Positions 33,939-43,578 are shown, counted from the first letter of the stretch. The stretch: 64,000 bases of DNA from Bradyrhizobium sp. cir1 (GCF_014198245.1 NZ_JACIHE010000016.1:124001-188000); one strand, 5' to 3'. Translations and numbers: made by a program. Notes: a model not told the origin generated them from the sequence alone.

Positions 33939-35672
33939 TCACGCCGCCACCCGCGCGCCGCGATCAACCAGCACCGCCAGCTCCCTCGCATCCGCAACCA
34001 CGCGCACCGCCATCGGCTCGTCGCGGCCGCGGATCGCGACCTCCTGCTGCGGCAGGGCGTCGTCGGCAAGGTCGGCGGTGCGGCGCACTTCCTCGGAGAC
34101 GATCGCCTCGCAGGCGAGCGCCTTGGTCATGTCCTGCAGGCGGGCGGCGACGTTGACGGCATCGCCGAGGGCCGTGAACACGATGTGATCGCGATAGCCG
34201 ATGTCGCCGATGATGACCTCGCCGCCGTGAATGCCGATGCCGAAGCGGATCGGCTGGCGCAGGTCGTGGCTGAGGAGCTGATTCAACTCGTCGATATTGG
34301 CGGCGATGCTGCCAGCGGCTTTCAGCGCCTGCCGGCAGGCATCTCGCGGATCCGCCGACAGTCCGAACAGCGCCAGCATGCCGTCGCCGACGAACTGGTT
34401 GGGCTGGCCGCCGTTCTCGATCACGGCCTGCGAAACCGCGCCGAGGAAGCGGTTGACGATGAAGACGGTATCGAACGGCAACCGCTTCTCGGCGAGCTGC
34501 GTCGAGCCGCGCATGTCCACGAACAGGCTGACGAGATAGCGCTCCTGGCCGATGCGCGCCGGCGCCGAGGCCTGCCCGTCCGCCGCATGCGTGTGGGGCG
34601 TGAAGAGCTGGAAGAAGGAGAGGTCGCAGTCCGGACGCAGCTGGCACGCAAGGCGGATCGAGGGATCGGCGGTGCCGACGCGGGCCAGCACGAAGGCCTC
34701 GCGCTGCGACGGCTGGGGCAGGGCGCCATGGTCGCCGATGACGCGGATGCGGCAGGTCGAGCAACGGGCGCGGCCGCCGCAGACGCTGGCATGCGGCACG
34801 TTGTGGCGCAGGCTTGCCTCGAGCACGGAGAGGCCCTTCGGCACGCGCACCGTCTTGCCGTTGCCGTAGGACAGCGCAATCATGCCGCCGCGCCGCTCGC
34901 GCCAGGCCCGTACGCCGCGCGCCGCCAGCGCCAGTCCCAGCAACCCGAAATATCCGGCGGTGAGGCCGCCGGTGATGCGGTCGAGCGTATTGGCTTCGGC
35001 GACCGAGCCGAGCTGGCGGCGTGTGAGATTGTGCGTGCGCCATTCCCCGTCGTCGGCCTCGAGCTCGATGCTGCGGCCGCCCTGGTAGATTCCGAGCAGC
35101 GACAGAGTCGGGATCAGCACGGCGGCTGCGAGCAGATAGGGCGCGGCGCGCGCGAAGAACGGCTTCAGGCGAAGCCAGAAATAGATGCCGATGCAGCCGT
35201 GCACCCAGGCGATCAGGAGCAGGATCGTCATTTGCCAGAGCCGGCCGGGCGCGCCGATGAAGAACAGATGGAGCTCCTGCGGATAGTGCTTCTGGTGTCC
35301 GTACAGCGTCTGGCCGAGCCGCACGCCGATCACATGCGCCATGACGAGGGCGGGGATGCTCAGTCCCAGCACGAGCTGCAGCGGCTCGATCGTCTTCCAG
35401 CGGAACTGCCGGCGCTGATACAGCGCGTAGATGCCGAGCCCCATATGGGTCAGCGCCGCGGTGTAGAACACGATCGCGACAGGCAGGAACTGCCAGAACA
35501 GCATGTGATAGTAGACCCCGGCCTCCATGGCATCGACCGAGATGTTGCCGAGTGCGTGGTTCAGGAAATGGCTGACCACATAAGAGAACAGGATGATTCC
35601 GCAGATGAGCCGCACCTGCCGCACGCTGGTGGCGCGGACAAGTTCGGGCATGTGGACGGGAGCGGTGGCCAT
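33939..35672 (-). CDS. Membrane-anchored adenylate/guanylate cyclase with a 2Fe-2S domain
   Basis: The 577-residue protein has six transmembrane helices (about 20-250) that contain His35, His39, His76, His113 and His158 within or next to membrane helices. A plant-type ferredoxin domain follows (about 264-350) with Cys298, Cys304, Cys307 (VCGGRARCSTCRIRV) and Cys343, then a class III cyclase domain (about 378-550) with metal Asp386 (FVDMRGST), Asp430 (FVGDGMLALFG) and GDAVNVAARL. The anchor recalls the succinate-dehydrogenase-like haem-b anchor of Sinorhizobium CyaC. It is probably a redox- or quinone-sensing cyclase. It is near sorAB but separated by repeats. Confidence 0.92.
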   Translation of the reverse strand: MATAPVHMPELVRATSVRQVRLICGIILFSYVVSHFLNHALGNISVDAMEAGVYYHMLFWQFLPVAIVFYTAALTHMGLGIYALYQRRQFRWKTIEPLQLVLGLSIPALVMAHVIGVRLGQTLYGHQKHYPQELHLFFIGAPGRLWQMTILLLIAWVHGCIGIYFWLRLKPFFARAAPYLLAAAVLIPTLSLLGIYQGGRSIELEADDGEWRTHNLTRRQLGSVAEANTLDRITGGLTAGYFGLLGLALAARGVRAWRERRGGMIALSYGNGKTVRVPKGLSVLEASLRHNVPHASVCGGRARCSTCRIRVIGDHGALPQPSQREAFVLARVGTADPSIRLACQLRPDCDLSFFQLFTPHTHAADGQASAPARIGQERYLVSLFVDMRGSTQLAEKRLPFDTVFIVNRFLGAVSQAVIENGGQPNQFVGDGMLALFGLSADPRDACRQALKAAGSIAANIDELNQLLSHDLRQPIRFGIGIHGGEVIIGDIGYRDHIVFTALGDAVNVAARLQDMTKALACEAIVSEEVRRTADLADDALPQQEVAIRGRDEPMAVRVVADARELAVLVDRGARVAA

Positions 35673-35835
35673 GATTCGATTGTATCAGTTCATGGAGGAG
35701 AACAGCCAGCCTAGCGTTTAATTCCGCCCGCGGACAGCTTGCCCGATCACATGCGCGGCAAGGTTACAGAACCGTAGGGTGGGCAAAGGCGCGCACTGGC
35801 GCGCCGTGCCCACCATTTCGCGGTCACCCTCCGCT

Positions 35836-35997
35836 GTCGTCCCGGACAAGCGCGCCCAAAGCGCGCGCAGATCCGGGACCCATAACCACAGGGAGTAATT
35901 GCGGGCAGGCTGGCAACTCCGAGTCTTCGCCAAACTTCTCCCTGGGGTTATGGGTCCCGGCCCCCCGCGCGCAATTGCGCGCTAGGCCGGGACGACT
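35836..35997. repeat. Long palindromic repeat, family B
   Basis: GTCGTCCCGG...CGCGCAGATCCGGGACC at the left, CCATAACCACAGGGAGTAAT and CTCCCTGGGGTTATGGGTCC as inner arms, and GCGCAATTGCGCGC near the right end. It lies in the 35673-36055 gap between divergent genes; the rest of that gap shows no other element. Confidence 0.85.
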
Positions 35998-36055
35998 CGG
36001 GGCGAGAGCTTGCCCTACATTGACTCCCCCTCCCAAGTCGGGGAAAAGCGCGGCC

Positions 36056-37645
36056 GTGACGATCGCGCCCGACATTTCTGTGAAGCCAGACGGCGCCGAA
36101 CGCCGGCTCATCCTTGTTGCCGTGCTGATCATCGCGGCGATGACCGTGCTCCGCATCGTCTATGCCTCCGCGATCGAGCTGCGCACGGATGAGGCCTACT
36201 ACTGGACCTGGTCGAAGGAGGCCGCGCTCAGCTTCCTCGATCATCCCCCCGGCATCGCCTGGCTGATCCGTTTCGGAACTGCAATCTTCGGCGACACCCC
36301 GCTCGGGGTGCGCTTCGGCGGCATCGTCGCGATGCTGGTGACGCAGCTGCTGCTCGCCGACATCGTCCGCCGCCTCACGCATGACGCACGTGCGGTCGTG
36401 GTCGCCGTGCTGATGCCGGAGGCCGCGCTTTACTACGGGCTGCTGATGGCCAAGATTGCGCCTGATGTCGCCATGATCCCGTTCGCGGTTGCGATGGTCT
36501 GGGCCCTGGTGCGGCTTTCGCAAAGCGGCGACGGCCGCTGGTGGCTGGTGGCCGGCCTGTTCGCTGGGCTCGCGATGCTGTCGAAATTCACCGTGATCAT
36601 GTTCGCGCCGGCCGTTGCCGCTTTTCTGCTGGTGCCGGACTGGCGCGGGCGCTGGCTGCGCAGCCCTTACCCTTATCTCGCCGTGCTGGTCGCGCTCGCG
36701 GTGTTCTCGCCGGTGCTGATCTGGAACGTGCAGCACGATTGGGCCTCGATCCGCTTCCAGGGCGTCCGCGCCACAACCAGTTACGGTATCTCGCTGCGGA
36801 CGGTCGGCGACTACATCGGCTTGCAATTCGGCCTCGTCGGCTTCGTCATGCTGCCGGTGGTGATGTCGGCGCTGCTGATGACGGCGTGGCGCGGCTATCG
36901 CACGCGCGAGCCGGTCGCGATCCTGCTGTCGACCGCGGTGCTGGTGCCGTTTCTCTATTTCCTGGTGAAATCGCTGACGCTGCGGGTCGGCGACACCTGG
37001 CCGATGTTCATGTGGCCGGTGGGCTTTGCGGCTGCGGCCGTGAACCTCGTGATGCTGCCGCGTGAAAAATGGTCAGCGCGGATGATCCGGTCGACCCTGT
37101 TCTGGGTGAAGACGGCGATCGTCTCTGGCATCGCCTTCGTCGTCATCGTGTTCCTCTACTATGTCGCTGCGCCCTGGAATCTGCTCGGCAAGATCGATCC
37201 GATCGGCGCCGAGGCCGGCTACGAGCAGGTCGTGGCGCGCGCGCAGGCCGCCCTCGACGAAACAGGCGCGACCTGGATCGCGACCACGGACTACCGCACC
37301 TACGCCATGATGCGCTGGCTGTTCCGGGGCCGCGTGCCCGTCATCGAGATCAACGAGCGCAGCCGCTTCCAGGATTTCCGCGATCCCGGCATGGACAAGA
37401 TCAGAGGCCGCGCGGGCATCTATGTCGGACGTGAGCCGGATCACCGCGCGTCACTGTGGCAGAACATCCCCGCCAAGCGCGAGCAACTCGGCGAAGTCGA
37501 ACGCCGCTGGCGCGGCGTCGTGACGGACACCTATGTGATCGAAAAGCTCACCGGCTGGATGCCGGAGCTCTCGCCGCCAAAAGACTCGCCGCTCTTCCAG
37601 TGGCGCGTGCTGGCGGGCGAGTTCGAAAAGCGATCGCCCGCCTAG
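36056..37645 (+). CDS. ArnT-like glycosyltransferase family protein (GT-C fold)
   Basis: The 529-residue integral membrane protein has about 11 hydrophobic helices and, near the N-terminus, the acidic loop of the GT-C fold (ELRTDEAYYWTWSK) followed by LDHPPGIAWLIR, as in ArnT and mannosyltransferase-like enzymes. The C-terminal 130 residues are soluble. It would transfer a sugar from a polyprenyl phosphate to an envelope acceptor. GTG at 36056 is preferred because GGGGA precedes it and the residues upstream come from repeat sequence. Confidence 0.87.
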   Translation: MTIAPDISVKPDGAERRLILVAVLIIAAMTVLRIVYASAIELRTDEAYYWTWSKEAALSFLDHPPGIAWLIRFGTAIFGDTPLGVRFGGIVAMLVTQLLLADIVRRLTHDARAVVVAVLMPEAALYYGLLMAKIAPDVAMIPFAVAMVWALVRLSQSGDGRWWLVAGLFAGLAMLSKFTVIMFAPAVAAFLLVPDWRGRWLRSPYPYLAVLVALAVFSPVLIWNVQHDWASIRFQGVRATTSYGISLRTVGDYIGLQFGLVGFVMLPVVMSALLMTAWRGYRTREPVAILLSTAVLVPFLYFLVKSLTLRVGDTWPMFMWPVGFAAAAVNLVMLPREKWSARMIRSTLFWVKTAIVSGIAFVVIVFLYYVAAPWNLLGKIDPIGAEAGYEQVVARAQAALDETGATWIATTDYRTYAMMRWLFRGRVPVIEINERSRFQDFRDPGMDKIRGRAGIYVGREPDHRASLWQNIPAKREQLGEVERRWRGVVTDTYVIEKLTGWMPELSPPKDSPLFQWRVLAGEFEKRSPA

Positions 37646-37658
37646 CGCGCCTTCTCTT

Positions 37659-37819
37659 ACCCTCCCCTGGAGGGGGAGGGTCGATCGCGCGTAGCGCGAG
37701 CGGGGTGGGGTGATCTCTCCAAGCAGGCAGTGTTCGAGGTGGAGAGACCGTCACCCCACCCCGTCTCATATTTCGCTGCGCTCAATATGAGCCGACCCTC
37801 CCCCTCCAGGGGAGGGTAA
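37659..37819. repeat. Inverted repeat, CTCCCCTGGAGGG type
   Basis: TACCCTCCCCTGGAGGGGGA at the left is mirrored by CCCCCTCCAGGGGAGGGTA at the right, with inner GGGTGGGGTGA / TCACCCCACCC arms. It sits between convergent genes and could terminate both. Confidence 0.8.
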
Positions 37820-37829
37820 GCGAGAGCCG

Positions 37830-38858
37830 CTACTCTTCTCCATCCTTCTTCCGCAGCAGATCCGTCGCTAGATCCGACAGCTTCGGCTGCGGCAGCGCCG
37901 CGAACGGCAGCGGCCTCGTCACGTCGATTGCGGCCAATCCCAGCCGCGCCGTCAGCAGTCCGTTCAGCACGCCTTCGCCCAGCCGCTGCGACAGTTTTGC
38001 CGCGATGCCGTGGCCGAGCATCTGCTGCACCAGGCTGTCGCTGGCGGCCATGCCGCCGGTGATGGCGAGATGGGCGATGACGTGGCGGAGCAGGCGGATC
38101 ATGCCGAGTGCGCCGGGGCGGCCGCCATAGAGATAGGCGAGCTGGCGGATCAGGCGCAGTGCGGCCACGAACACGAACAGCACGTCGATCGCGGCGCGCG
38201 GCGAGACCGCGGTGACGATCGAGACCTTTTGCGCCGCTGACGACACCAGCCGGCGCGCCTCGGCATCCAGCGGCGACATCAGCTCGCGCTCGGCGAGGCG
38301 GATCATGTCGGCGCCGTCGATGATCTCGCCGGCATGGCTCTCCAGCGTCGCGCGGGCACGCGCAAGCTGCGGGTTCTGGTGCGCGATCTTCAGGAGGTCC
38401 TGCACGATGACGCGGCTTTCCTTGCGGTCGTCGCTCGCCAGCACCGCGGCGGCGCGCGCATGCAGCTTCTCGATCGTCGCGAGGCGCGCCAGCCCGAACG
38501 CCTCGCGCCCGATCACCACCGCGAGCGCCAGCGCGGTGACGAGCGCCAACCCGAGCCCGACGAAGCCGAGGCTTTCGCTGCGCGCAAACAGATCCTCGAT
38601 CAGACGGACCACGCCGAGCCCTGTGCCGAGCAGCGTCAATCCCGCGAGGCCCGACCAGAACAGCGTGCCCCAGGGAAAGCCGCGCCGCGCCGGCATAGCG
38701 GCTTGAACCGGCACCGGCAGCGCCATTGGATCGGGCTCCGGCGTGATCTGGATGGTGGCGCGGCTGAGCCGGCTGGTCTCGTCGGCCTCGGTGACGACGA
38801 CACCGGGATCGTCGAGCCGGAACGTCGCCGGCCGCCGTGGCTTCGATCGGTCGTTCAT
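37830..38858 (-). CDS. YcjF/UPF0283-like membrane protein
   Basis: The 342-residue protein has a disordered N-terminus, two transmembrane helices (about 63-82 and 98-116) and a C-terminal helical region with GGMAASDSLVQQMLGHGIAA, typical of the YcjF family. Its start overlaps the stop of the YcjX-like gene by 4 bases, so they are translationally coupled. The pair is widespread in proteobacteria and stress-linked in some; the biochemical role is unknown. Confidence 0.88.
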   Translation of the reverse strand: MNDRSKPRRPATFRLDDPGVVVTEADETSRLSRATIQITPEPDPMALPVPVQAAMPARRGFPWGTLFWSGLAGLTLLGTGLGVVRLIEDLFARSESLGFVGLGLALVTALALAVVIGREAFGLARLATIEKLHARAAAVLASDDRKESRVIVQDLLKIAHQNPQLARARATLESHAGEIIDGADMIRLAERELMSPLDAEARRLVSSAAQKVSIVTAVSPRAAIDVLFVFVAALRLIRQLAYLYGGRPGALGMIRLLRHVIAHLAITGGMAASDSLVQQMLGHGIAAKLSQRLGEGVLNGLLTARLGLAAIDVTRPLPFAALPQPKLSDLATDLLRKKDGEE

Positions 38859-40324
38859 GACAGCTTGTCTCCGATCAGGAACTGCAAGGCACGGTCGAGG
38901 CGGATATGTGGCAGCACGGGCTCGTCAGCACCCTCGCGTTCGAGCTTGGGCGGGCGGAAGCGCAGAAAACGGAAATCGCTCTTTTCGGCGGCTTGCGTGG
39001 ACAATCCGCGGAACGCATCCGCGCCGTTGAAGAGCGGCTCGGGATCCAGCGGCAGGTCGCCGGGAAAGGTCGCAACCTCCGTGTTGCCGTCGAAGAACTC
39101 GCCGCCGGCGCTTTCGCCCGCGGTCGGCGTGCCCAGGATCGACGGCAATTTGTCGTGGCCATGCGCCACCTGCGCTTCGCGCGTAGCGCGGACGGCGGCG
39201 AGCGCGACGACGTCGATCGCAGCGCCGGTATCTTCCGCACGCGCGACAGCACGCGAGACGGCGCGGCGCAGCACGGCCTCTAACCGGTCGTGGCTGGAAT
39301 GATGCAGATGGTCCGCCTTGGTCGCCGCGAACAGGATGCGGTCGATGCGCGGCCGGAACAGGCTGGAGAGCAGGGTGCTGCGGCCGATGTTGAAGCAATC
39401 CAGAATGCCGGCGAGCGCGGCTTCGAGATCGTGCAGCGCCTCGGGGCCCGAGTTGAACGCGGCGAGCGCATCGGCCAGCACGATCTGACGATCGAGCCGC
39501 GCGAAATGATCGCGAAAGAAGGGCCGCACCACGACGTCCTTGTAGGCCTCGAAGCGGCGCACCATCATTGCCCACAGCGATCCCTCCGGCGCCTGTCCGC
39601 CCACGGGCACGTCGAGCGGTGCAAAGGTCAGCGCCGGCGTATCCGCGAGACTGCCCGGCATCAGGAAGCGCCCCGGCGGCAGCAGGCTCATGGCAAAGCG
39701 CTCGTCGCGGCAGGCGCGCAAATAATTGGTGAAGAGCTTGGCGGCCGTGAGCGTCGCCTGCTCGTCCTCGCGGGCCTCAGGCTTGAGCGTTGCGAGATGC
39801 GCATGCCATTCGGTCGCAAGATGCGCGCGCGGCGCCTCGCGCGACAGCGCCAGGCTTTCCGCGGACCATTGCTCATAGCTCTTCTGCAGCAGCGGCAGGT
39901 CGAGCAGCCATTCGCCGGGATAGTCGACGATGTCGAGCGTCAAGGTGCGGTCGGCGCCGTTCGGGCGCTGGTAGTCGATGACGAGCCTGAGCTCGCTGAT
40001 GTCGACGGTGGAGTTCGGCCAGCGCCGTTCCTCGACCAGTGCGCGCAGATGGTTCTCATAGGCAAAGCGTGGCACGGCATCGTCGGGCTGCGGCGCCAGA
40101 TGCGCCCGCGCGATCCGGCCCGAGGCATAGGCCTCGAACACCGGGAAACGGCCGCCACGCGTCAGCCCATGAATCAGCGCGGTGATGAATACGGTCTTAC
40201 CGGCGCGCGACAGGCCGGTGACACCAAGCCGCACCGTCGGATTGAAAAAATGCTCGCCATAGTCGATCAGCGCCCGGGCTGACAGCCGTGCCTCCTCGAC
40301 CATATCCTGGAAACTGAATGCCAT
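38855..40324 (-). CDS. YcjX-like (DUF463) P-loop GTPase-type protein
   Basis: The 489-residue protein carries a Walker A motif (LGVTGLSRAGKTVFITALIH, about residue 31-50) and a DIVDYPGEWLLDLPLL segment that serves as the Walker B/switch region. ATG at 40324 (MAFSFQDMVEEA) is used because the family homology begins there; upstream in-frame codons are less likely. It is coupled with the membrane protein YcjF. Confidence 0.92.
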   Translation of the reverse strand: MAFSFQDMVEEARLSARALIDYGEHFFNPTVRLGVTGLSRAGKTVFITALIHGLTRGGRFPVFEAYASGRIARAHLAPQPDDAVPRFAYENHLRALVEERRWPNSTVDISELRLVIDYQRPNGADRTLTLDIVDYPGEWLLDLPLLQKSYEQWSAESLALSREAPRAHLATEWHAHLATLKPEAREDEQATLTAAKLFTNYLRACRDERFAMSLLPPGRFLMPGSLADTPALTFAPLDVPVGGQAPEGSLWAMMVRRFEAYKDVVVRPFFRDHFARLDRQIVLADALAAFNSGPEALHDLEAALAGILDCFNIGRSTLLSSLFRPRIDRILFAATKADHLHHSSHDRLEAVLRRAVSRAVARAEDTGAAIDVVALAAVRATREAQVAHGHDKLPSILGTPTAGESAGGEFFDGNTEVATFPGDLPLDPEPLFNGADAFRGLSTQAAEKSDFRFLRFRPPKLEREGADEPVLPHIRLDRALQFLIGDKLS

Positions 40325-40507
40325 ATGAACGTGAGAGGGCTCGGGCGGGGATACGCAAATTGAACTAGTCACAAAAGTGGCAACTGCCTGAGGAAATTCA
40401 AGCTTTCATACTTCCACCGCCTTTGTCGGCAAATCAGCCGTTTGAACGACGCGCCGGGTCCGAAACACCCATACAAGAGGGCATTGCCTTAGCCTTTGCG
40501 GATTGCC

Positions 40508-41203
40508 ATGACCGTCTTCCAGCTGAAACAGTTTGCATCCTCCTCCGTCCACGCCGCGGCCGACGTGATCGGCTGGAACTACGACCGCGCCGAGCTGATC
40601 GCCGACGGTGTCATCCACGCAATCGGCGTCCTCGCCGGCATCGTCGCCGCGACCGTGCTGGTGGTGCTGACGGCGGTCTATGCCAGCGCGACCGACATCG
40701 TCGGCGTCTCGATCTATGTCGCCGGCCTGCTGTCGATGCTGGTGCTGTCGGCGACTTATAATCTCTGGCCGGTGTCGCCGGCGAAATGGTTGCTGCGGCG
40801 GTTCGATCATTCGGCGATCTATCTCTTGATCGCGGCGACCTACACGCCGTTCATCCTGGAGGTGAAGGACAGCGTGTTCGCGCTGGTGCTGCTCGCCGGC
40901 GTGTGGTTCGTCGCCATCCTCGGCATCGTGCTCAAGCTCTTCTACCCCGGCCGGTTCGACCGCGTTTCGGTCGGCATCTATCTGGCGATGGGCTGGAGCG
41001 GCGTGATGCTGTACGACGCCGTGGTCAGGGCGCTGCCCGCGCTGGTGCTGGGCTTCATCCTTGCGGGCGGCCTGCTCTACAGCTTTGGCGTGATCTTCCA
41101 TGCCTGGCGGCGGCTGCGCTTCCAGAATGCGATCTGGCACGGCTTTGTCTTGGCCGGTGCGGCGTGCCATTATACCGCGGTGCTCGACCTCGTGTTGAGC
41201 TGA
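40508..41203 (+). CDS. Haemolysin III / PAQR-family membrane protein
   Basis: The 231-residue protein has seven hydrophobic helices and the family signatures ADGVIHAIGVLAG at the first helix, RFDHSAIYLLIAATYTPF in the middle and WHGFVLAGAACHYTAV at the end, whose His and Asp residues form the zinc site in related PAQR proteins. Its role in bacteria is unclear; the haemolysin label is historical. ATG at 40508 is preferred to an upstream TTG. Confidence 0.92.
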   Translation: MTVFQLKQFASSSVHAAADVIGWNYDRAELIADGVIHAIGVLAGIVAATVLVVLTAVYASATDIVGVSIYVAGLLSMLVLSATYNLWPVSPAKWLLRRFDHSAIYLLIAATYTPFILEVKDSVFALVLLAGVWFVAILGIVLKLFYPGRFDRVSVGIYLAMGWSGVMLYDAVVRALPALVLGFILAGGLLYSFGVIFHAWRRLRFQNAIWHGFVLAGAACHYTAVLDLVLS

Positions 41204-41277
41204 GCAGGCCCCGCGACGCGGAATAAGCGGCGCGGTATAAAGCGGTACAAGACAATACAAGACAGAGGAGACGTCGC

Positions 41278-42072
41278 ATGCAGGTGACCGGCAAGGTCGT
41301 GGTCGTCACGGGCGGCGCAAACGGTATCGGCAAGGCGCTGTGCGAGGCCTTTCACAAAGCGGGCGCCGCCAAGGTCGTCGTCGCGGACATGGACGCCGCC
41401 AACGCGCGGGCTGTCGCCGCCATGGTCGATGGCGCGGCGTTCAAATGCGATGTCGCGCAGGAAAAGGACATCGCCCACGTCATCGAGGAGACCGAGCGGC
41501 AGTTCGGCCCGATCGAATTGTTCTGCTCCAATGCCGGCATCGGCGGCGGCTTCGATCCGATGTCGGTCAATGCCGGCGGCGCCTCCGACGAGCCCTGGCA
41601 GCGCAGCTGGGCGATCCATGTCATGGCGCATGTTTATGCGGCGCGGCATCTCATCCCCCGCATGAAGGCGCGTGGCGGCGGCTATTTCCTCAACACGATC
41701 TCGGCCGCAGGCCTCTTGTCGCAGGTCGGCAGCCCCGCTTATTCGACGACGAAGCACGCCGCCGTGGGCTTTGCCGAGAACCTCGCGATCTCGCACAAGG
41801 CTGACAACATCAAGGTCTCGATCCTCTGTCCGCAGGGCGTCGACACCAACATGCTGCGTTCGATCCCGAAGGGCCCGCAATCCGGCGACGGCGACCTGAC
41901 GCCCGAGCAGGTCGCCATTGACGTGCTCGCCGGCCTCGAGCAGGAAACCTTCCTGATCCTGCCGCACCCCCAGGTGCTCGGCTACATGCGCAAGAAGACC
42001 GAGAATTACGACCGCTGGATCGGCGGCATGGCCAAGATCCAGGCGAAGATGCGGGAGGAGTTCGGGAAATAG
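41278..42072 (+). CDS. Short-chain dehydrogenase/reductase
   Basis: The 264-residue protein has the NAD(P)-binding TGGANGIG motif (about 11), SNAGIGGG, the Tyr-x3-Lys catalytic pair in SPAYSTTKHA, and the Asn of the tetrad nearby. GAGGAG lies 7 bases before the ATG. Substrate unknown. It stands alone, ending before a family C repeat. Confidence 0.92.
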   Translation: MQVTGKVVVVTGGANGIGKALCEAFHKAGAAKVVVADMDAANARAVAAMVDGAAFKCDVAQEKDIAHVIEETERQFGPIELFCSNAGIGGGFDPMSVNAGGASDEPWQRSWAIHVMAHVYAARHLIPRMKARGGGYFLNTISAAGLLSQVGSPAYSTTKHAAVGFAENLAISHKADNIKVSILCPQGVDTNMLRSIPKGPQSGDGDLTPEQVAIDVLAGLEQETFLILPHPQVLGYMRKKTENYDRWIGGMAKIQAKMREEFGK

Positions 42073-42098
42073 GGGAGGCTCGTGCCGCGCCCACCGCT

Positions 42099-42200
42099 GT
42101 CATTCCCCGCGAAAGCGGGGAATCCAGTACGCCGCGGCCTATCGATTGAACCACTGATGTCTCGGAGTACTGGATCGCCCGGTCAAGCCGGGCGATGACA
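42099..42200. repeat. Palindromic repeat, family C
   Basis: GTCATTCCCCGCGAAAGCGG plus GGAATCCAGTACGCCGCGG at the left; TACTGGATCGCCCGGTCAAG and CCGGGCGATGACA at the right. Compare 21171-21340 and 49825-49925. Confidence 0.85.
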
Positions 42201-42236
42201 CCGAGAGTATAGAAGCAGCTTCAACAATCCAGCGGG

Positions 42237-42698
42237 TCACGCCGCCGACCGCGCCACTTCCTCCACCCGGCTCTCCCTCAGCGCCCGCGCGTAGAGCATC
42301 ATTCCCTCGCGCACCTTGCGCTGCTCGGCCGCCGTCAGCGCGGCCAGCGCGCCGCTCACCTGCTGTCGGCCGAACGCATGCAGCGCCTCCAGCGTGCGCC
42401 GGCCCTTTGCGGTCAGCGACAGCAGCTTGCTGCGTGCATCAAGCTCGTCAGGTGTCTCACGCAACTCGCCGCAATCGATCAGCTTGCGCACCAGGCGGCT
42501 GACGCTGGATTTCTCCAGGCGCAGGAAATCGCCGAGCTCGCCCGATGCCATGGGACCGCGGATGCCGATCTCCAGGATCGTGTGCACCGCCGAGGGCGGA
42601 TAGTCCGAGGCCGCCACCGTCGCATCCATGAAGCCGAGCTCGCGCACCATCAGCCGCGAGGCGGCGCGGATGTCGTCGATCAGCGAAAGCTCGGCCAT
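42237..42698 (-). CDS. MarR-family transcriptional regulator
   Basis: The 153-residue winged-helix protein has SAVHTILEIGIRGPMASGEL, LGDFLRLEKSSVSRLVRKLI as recognition region and the DELDARSKLLSLTAKGR wing. ATG at 42698 has GGGAG 5 bases upstream. It is divergent from an SDR gene, with a perfect palindrome between them (42712-42736) that is very probably its operator, so it likely represses both genes and responds to an aromatic or phenolic ligand (family knowledge). Confidence 0.93.
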   Translation of the reverse strand: MAELSLIDDIRAASRLMVRELGFMDATVAASDYPPSAVHTILEIGIRGPMASGELGDFLRLEKSSVSRLVRKLIDCGELRETPDELDARSKLLSLTAKGRRTLEALHAFGRQQVSGALAALTAAEQRKVREGMMLYARALRESRVEEVARSAA

Positions 42699-42711
42699 CT
42701 TGACTCCCGGC

Positions 42712-42736
42712 ATATAGTTGTACCATACAACTATAT
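42712..42736. promoter_or_regulatory. MarR-type operator palindrome
   Basis: Two perfect 11-base arms (ATATAGTTGTA and TACAACTATAT) around a 3-base centre. It is A/T-rich in a very G+C-rich region, lies 13 bases before the MarR start and 37 bases before the divergent SDR start, and has the TTGTA-TACAA core common for MarR regulators. Confidence 0.85.
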
Positions 42737-42773
42737 GCGCGCAGCGCCGCGCGCAAGCATTTTGGAGTGGGCC

Positions 42774-43550
42774 ATGACCGGAACTTTGCCAGCAGGTCAG
42801 CGGATGAGAGGCAAGGTCTGCCTGGTCACCGGCGGCGGCAGCGGCATCGGCCGCGCCACGGCCCTGAGGATGGCCTCTGAAGGGGCGGAAGCGGTCATCA
42901 TTGCCGGCCGGCGCGAAGCCGAGATCGAGGCGACTGCCGTGGCGTGCCGCGCGCTCGACACGGAGGCGATCGCGCTCAAGACCGACATCACGCGCGAGGA
43001 CGAGGTCGCGCACCTCATCGGCACGGCGGTCGAGCGTTGCGGCCGGCTCGACGTCGCCTTCAACAATGCGGGTTTCCAGGAGCGCCGCGCGCCGCTGGAA
43101 GAGCAGGGCACTGACATCTACGACAGCGTGTTCGATACCAATGTCCGTGCGTTGTTTCTCTGCCTGCGCCATCAATTGCCGGCGATGCTGGCGCAGGGCC
43201 GCGGCAGCATCGTCGTCAACGCCTCCGTCAGCGGCATGCGCAACCCCAATCCCGGCTTCTCGCTTTATTCGGCCTCGAAAGCCGCCGCGATCTCGCTGAC
43301 GCGCTCGGCGGCGATGGAGAACGCCCCGCGCGGCATCCGCATCAACGCCGTCGCGCCCGGCCGCGTCGTCACCGACATGATGCTGCGCGCCGGCGTCGGC
43401 GATGTCGCAACGGTCGGCGCCGGCCTGCCGCTGCGCCGGATGGGCAGCCCGGAGGAAGTCGCGGAAGCCGTGGTGTGGCTTTCGTCGGATGCGTCGTCCT
43501 ATGTCGTCGGCCACGTGCTCGCGGCGGATGGCGGATTTTTGGCGTCGTAG
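42774..43550 (+). CDS. Short-chain dehydrogenase/reductase controlled by the adjacent MarR regulator
   Basis: The 258-residue protein has TGGGSGIG (about 17), FNNAGFQE, the Ser of the catalytic set in NASVSG, and the YSASKAA pair, and ends in the usual VVGHVLAADGG. TTGGAGTGG precedes the ATG at 42774. Divergence from marR with the operator between suggests substrate-induced expression; the substrate is unknown. Confidence 0.93.
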   Translation: MTGTLPAGQRMRGKVCLVTGGGSGIGRATALRMASEGAEAVIIAGRREAEIEATAVACRALDTEAIALKTDITREDEVAHLIGTAVERCGRLDVAFNNAGFQERRAPLEEQGTDIYDSVFDTNVRALFLCLRHQLPAMLAQGRGSIVVNASVSGMRNPNPGFSLYSASKAAAISLTRSAAMENAPRGIRINAVAPGRVVTDMMLRAGVGDVATVGAGLPLRRMGSPEEVAEAVVWLSSDASSYVVGHVLAADGGFLAS

Positions 43551-43578
43551 TTGCGGGTGGTGGTGCGGCAAACTCGAT

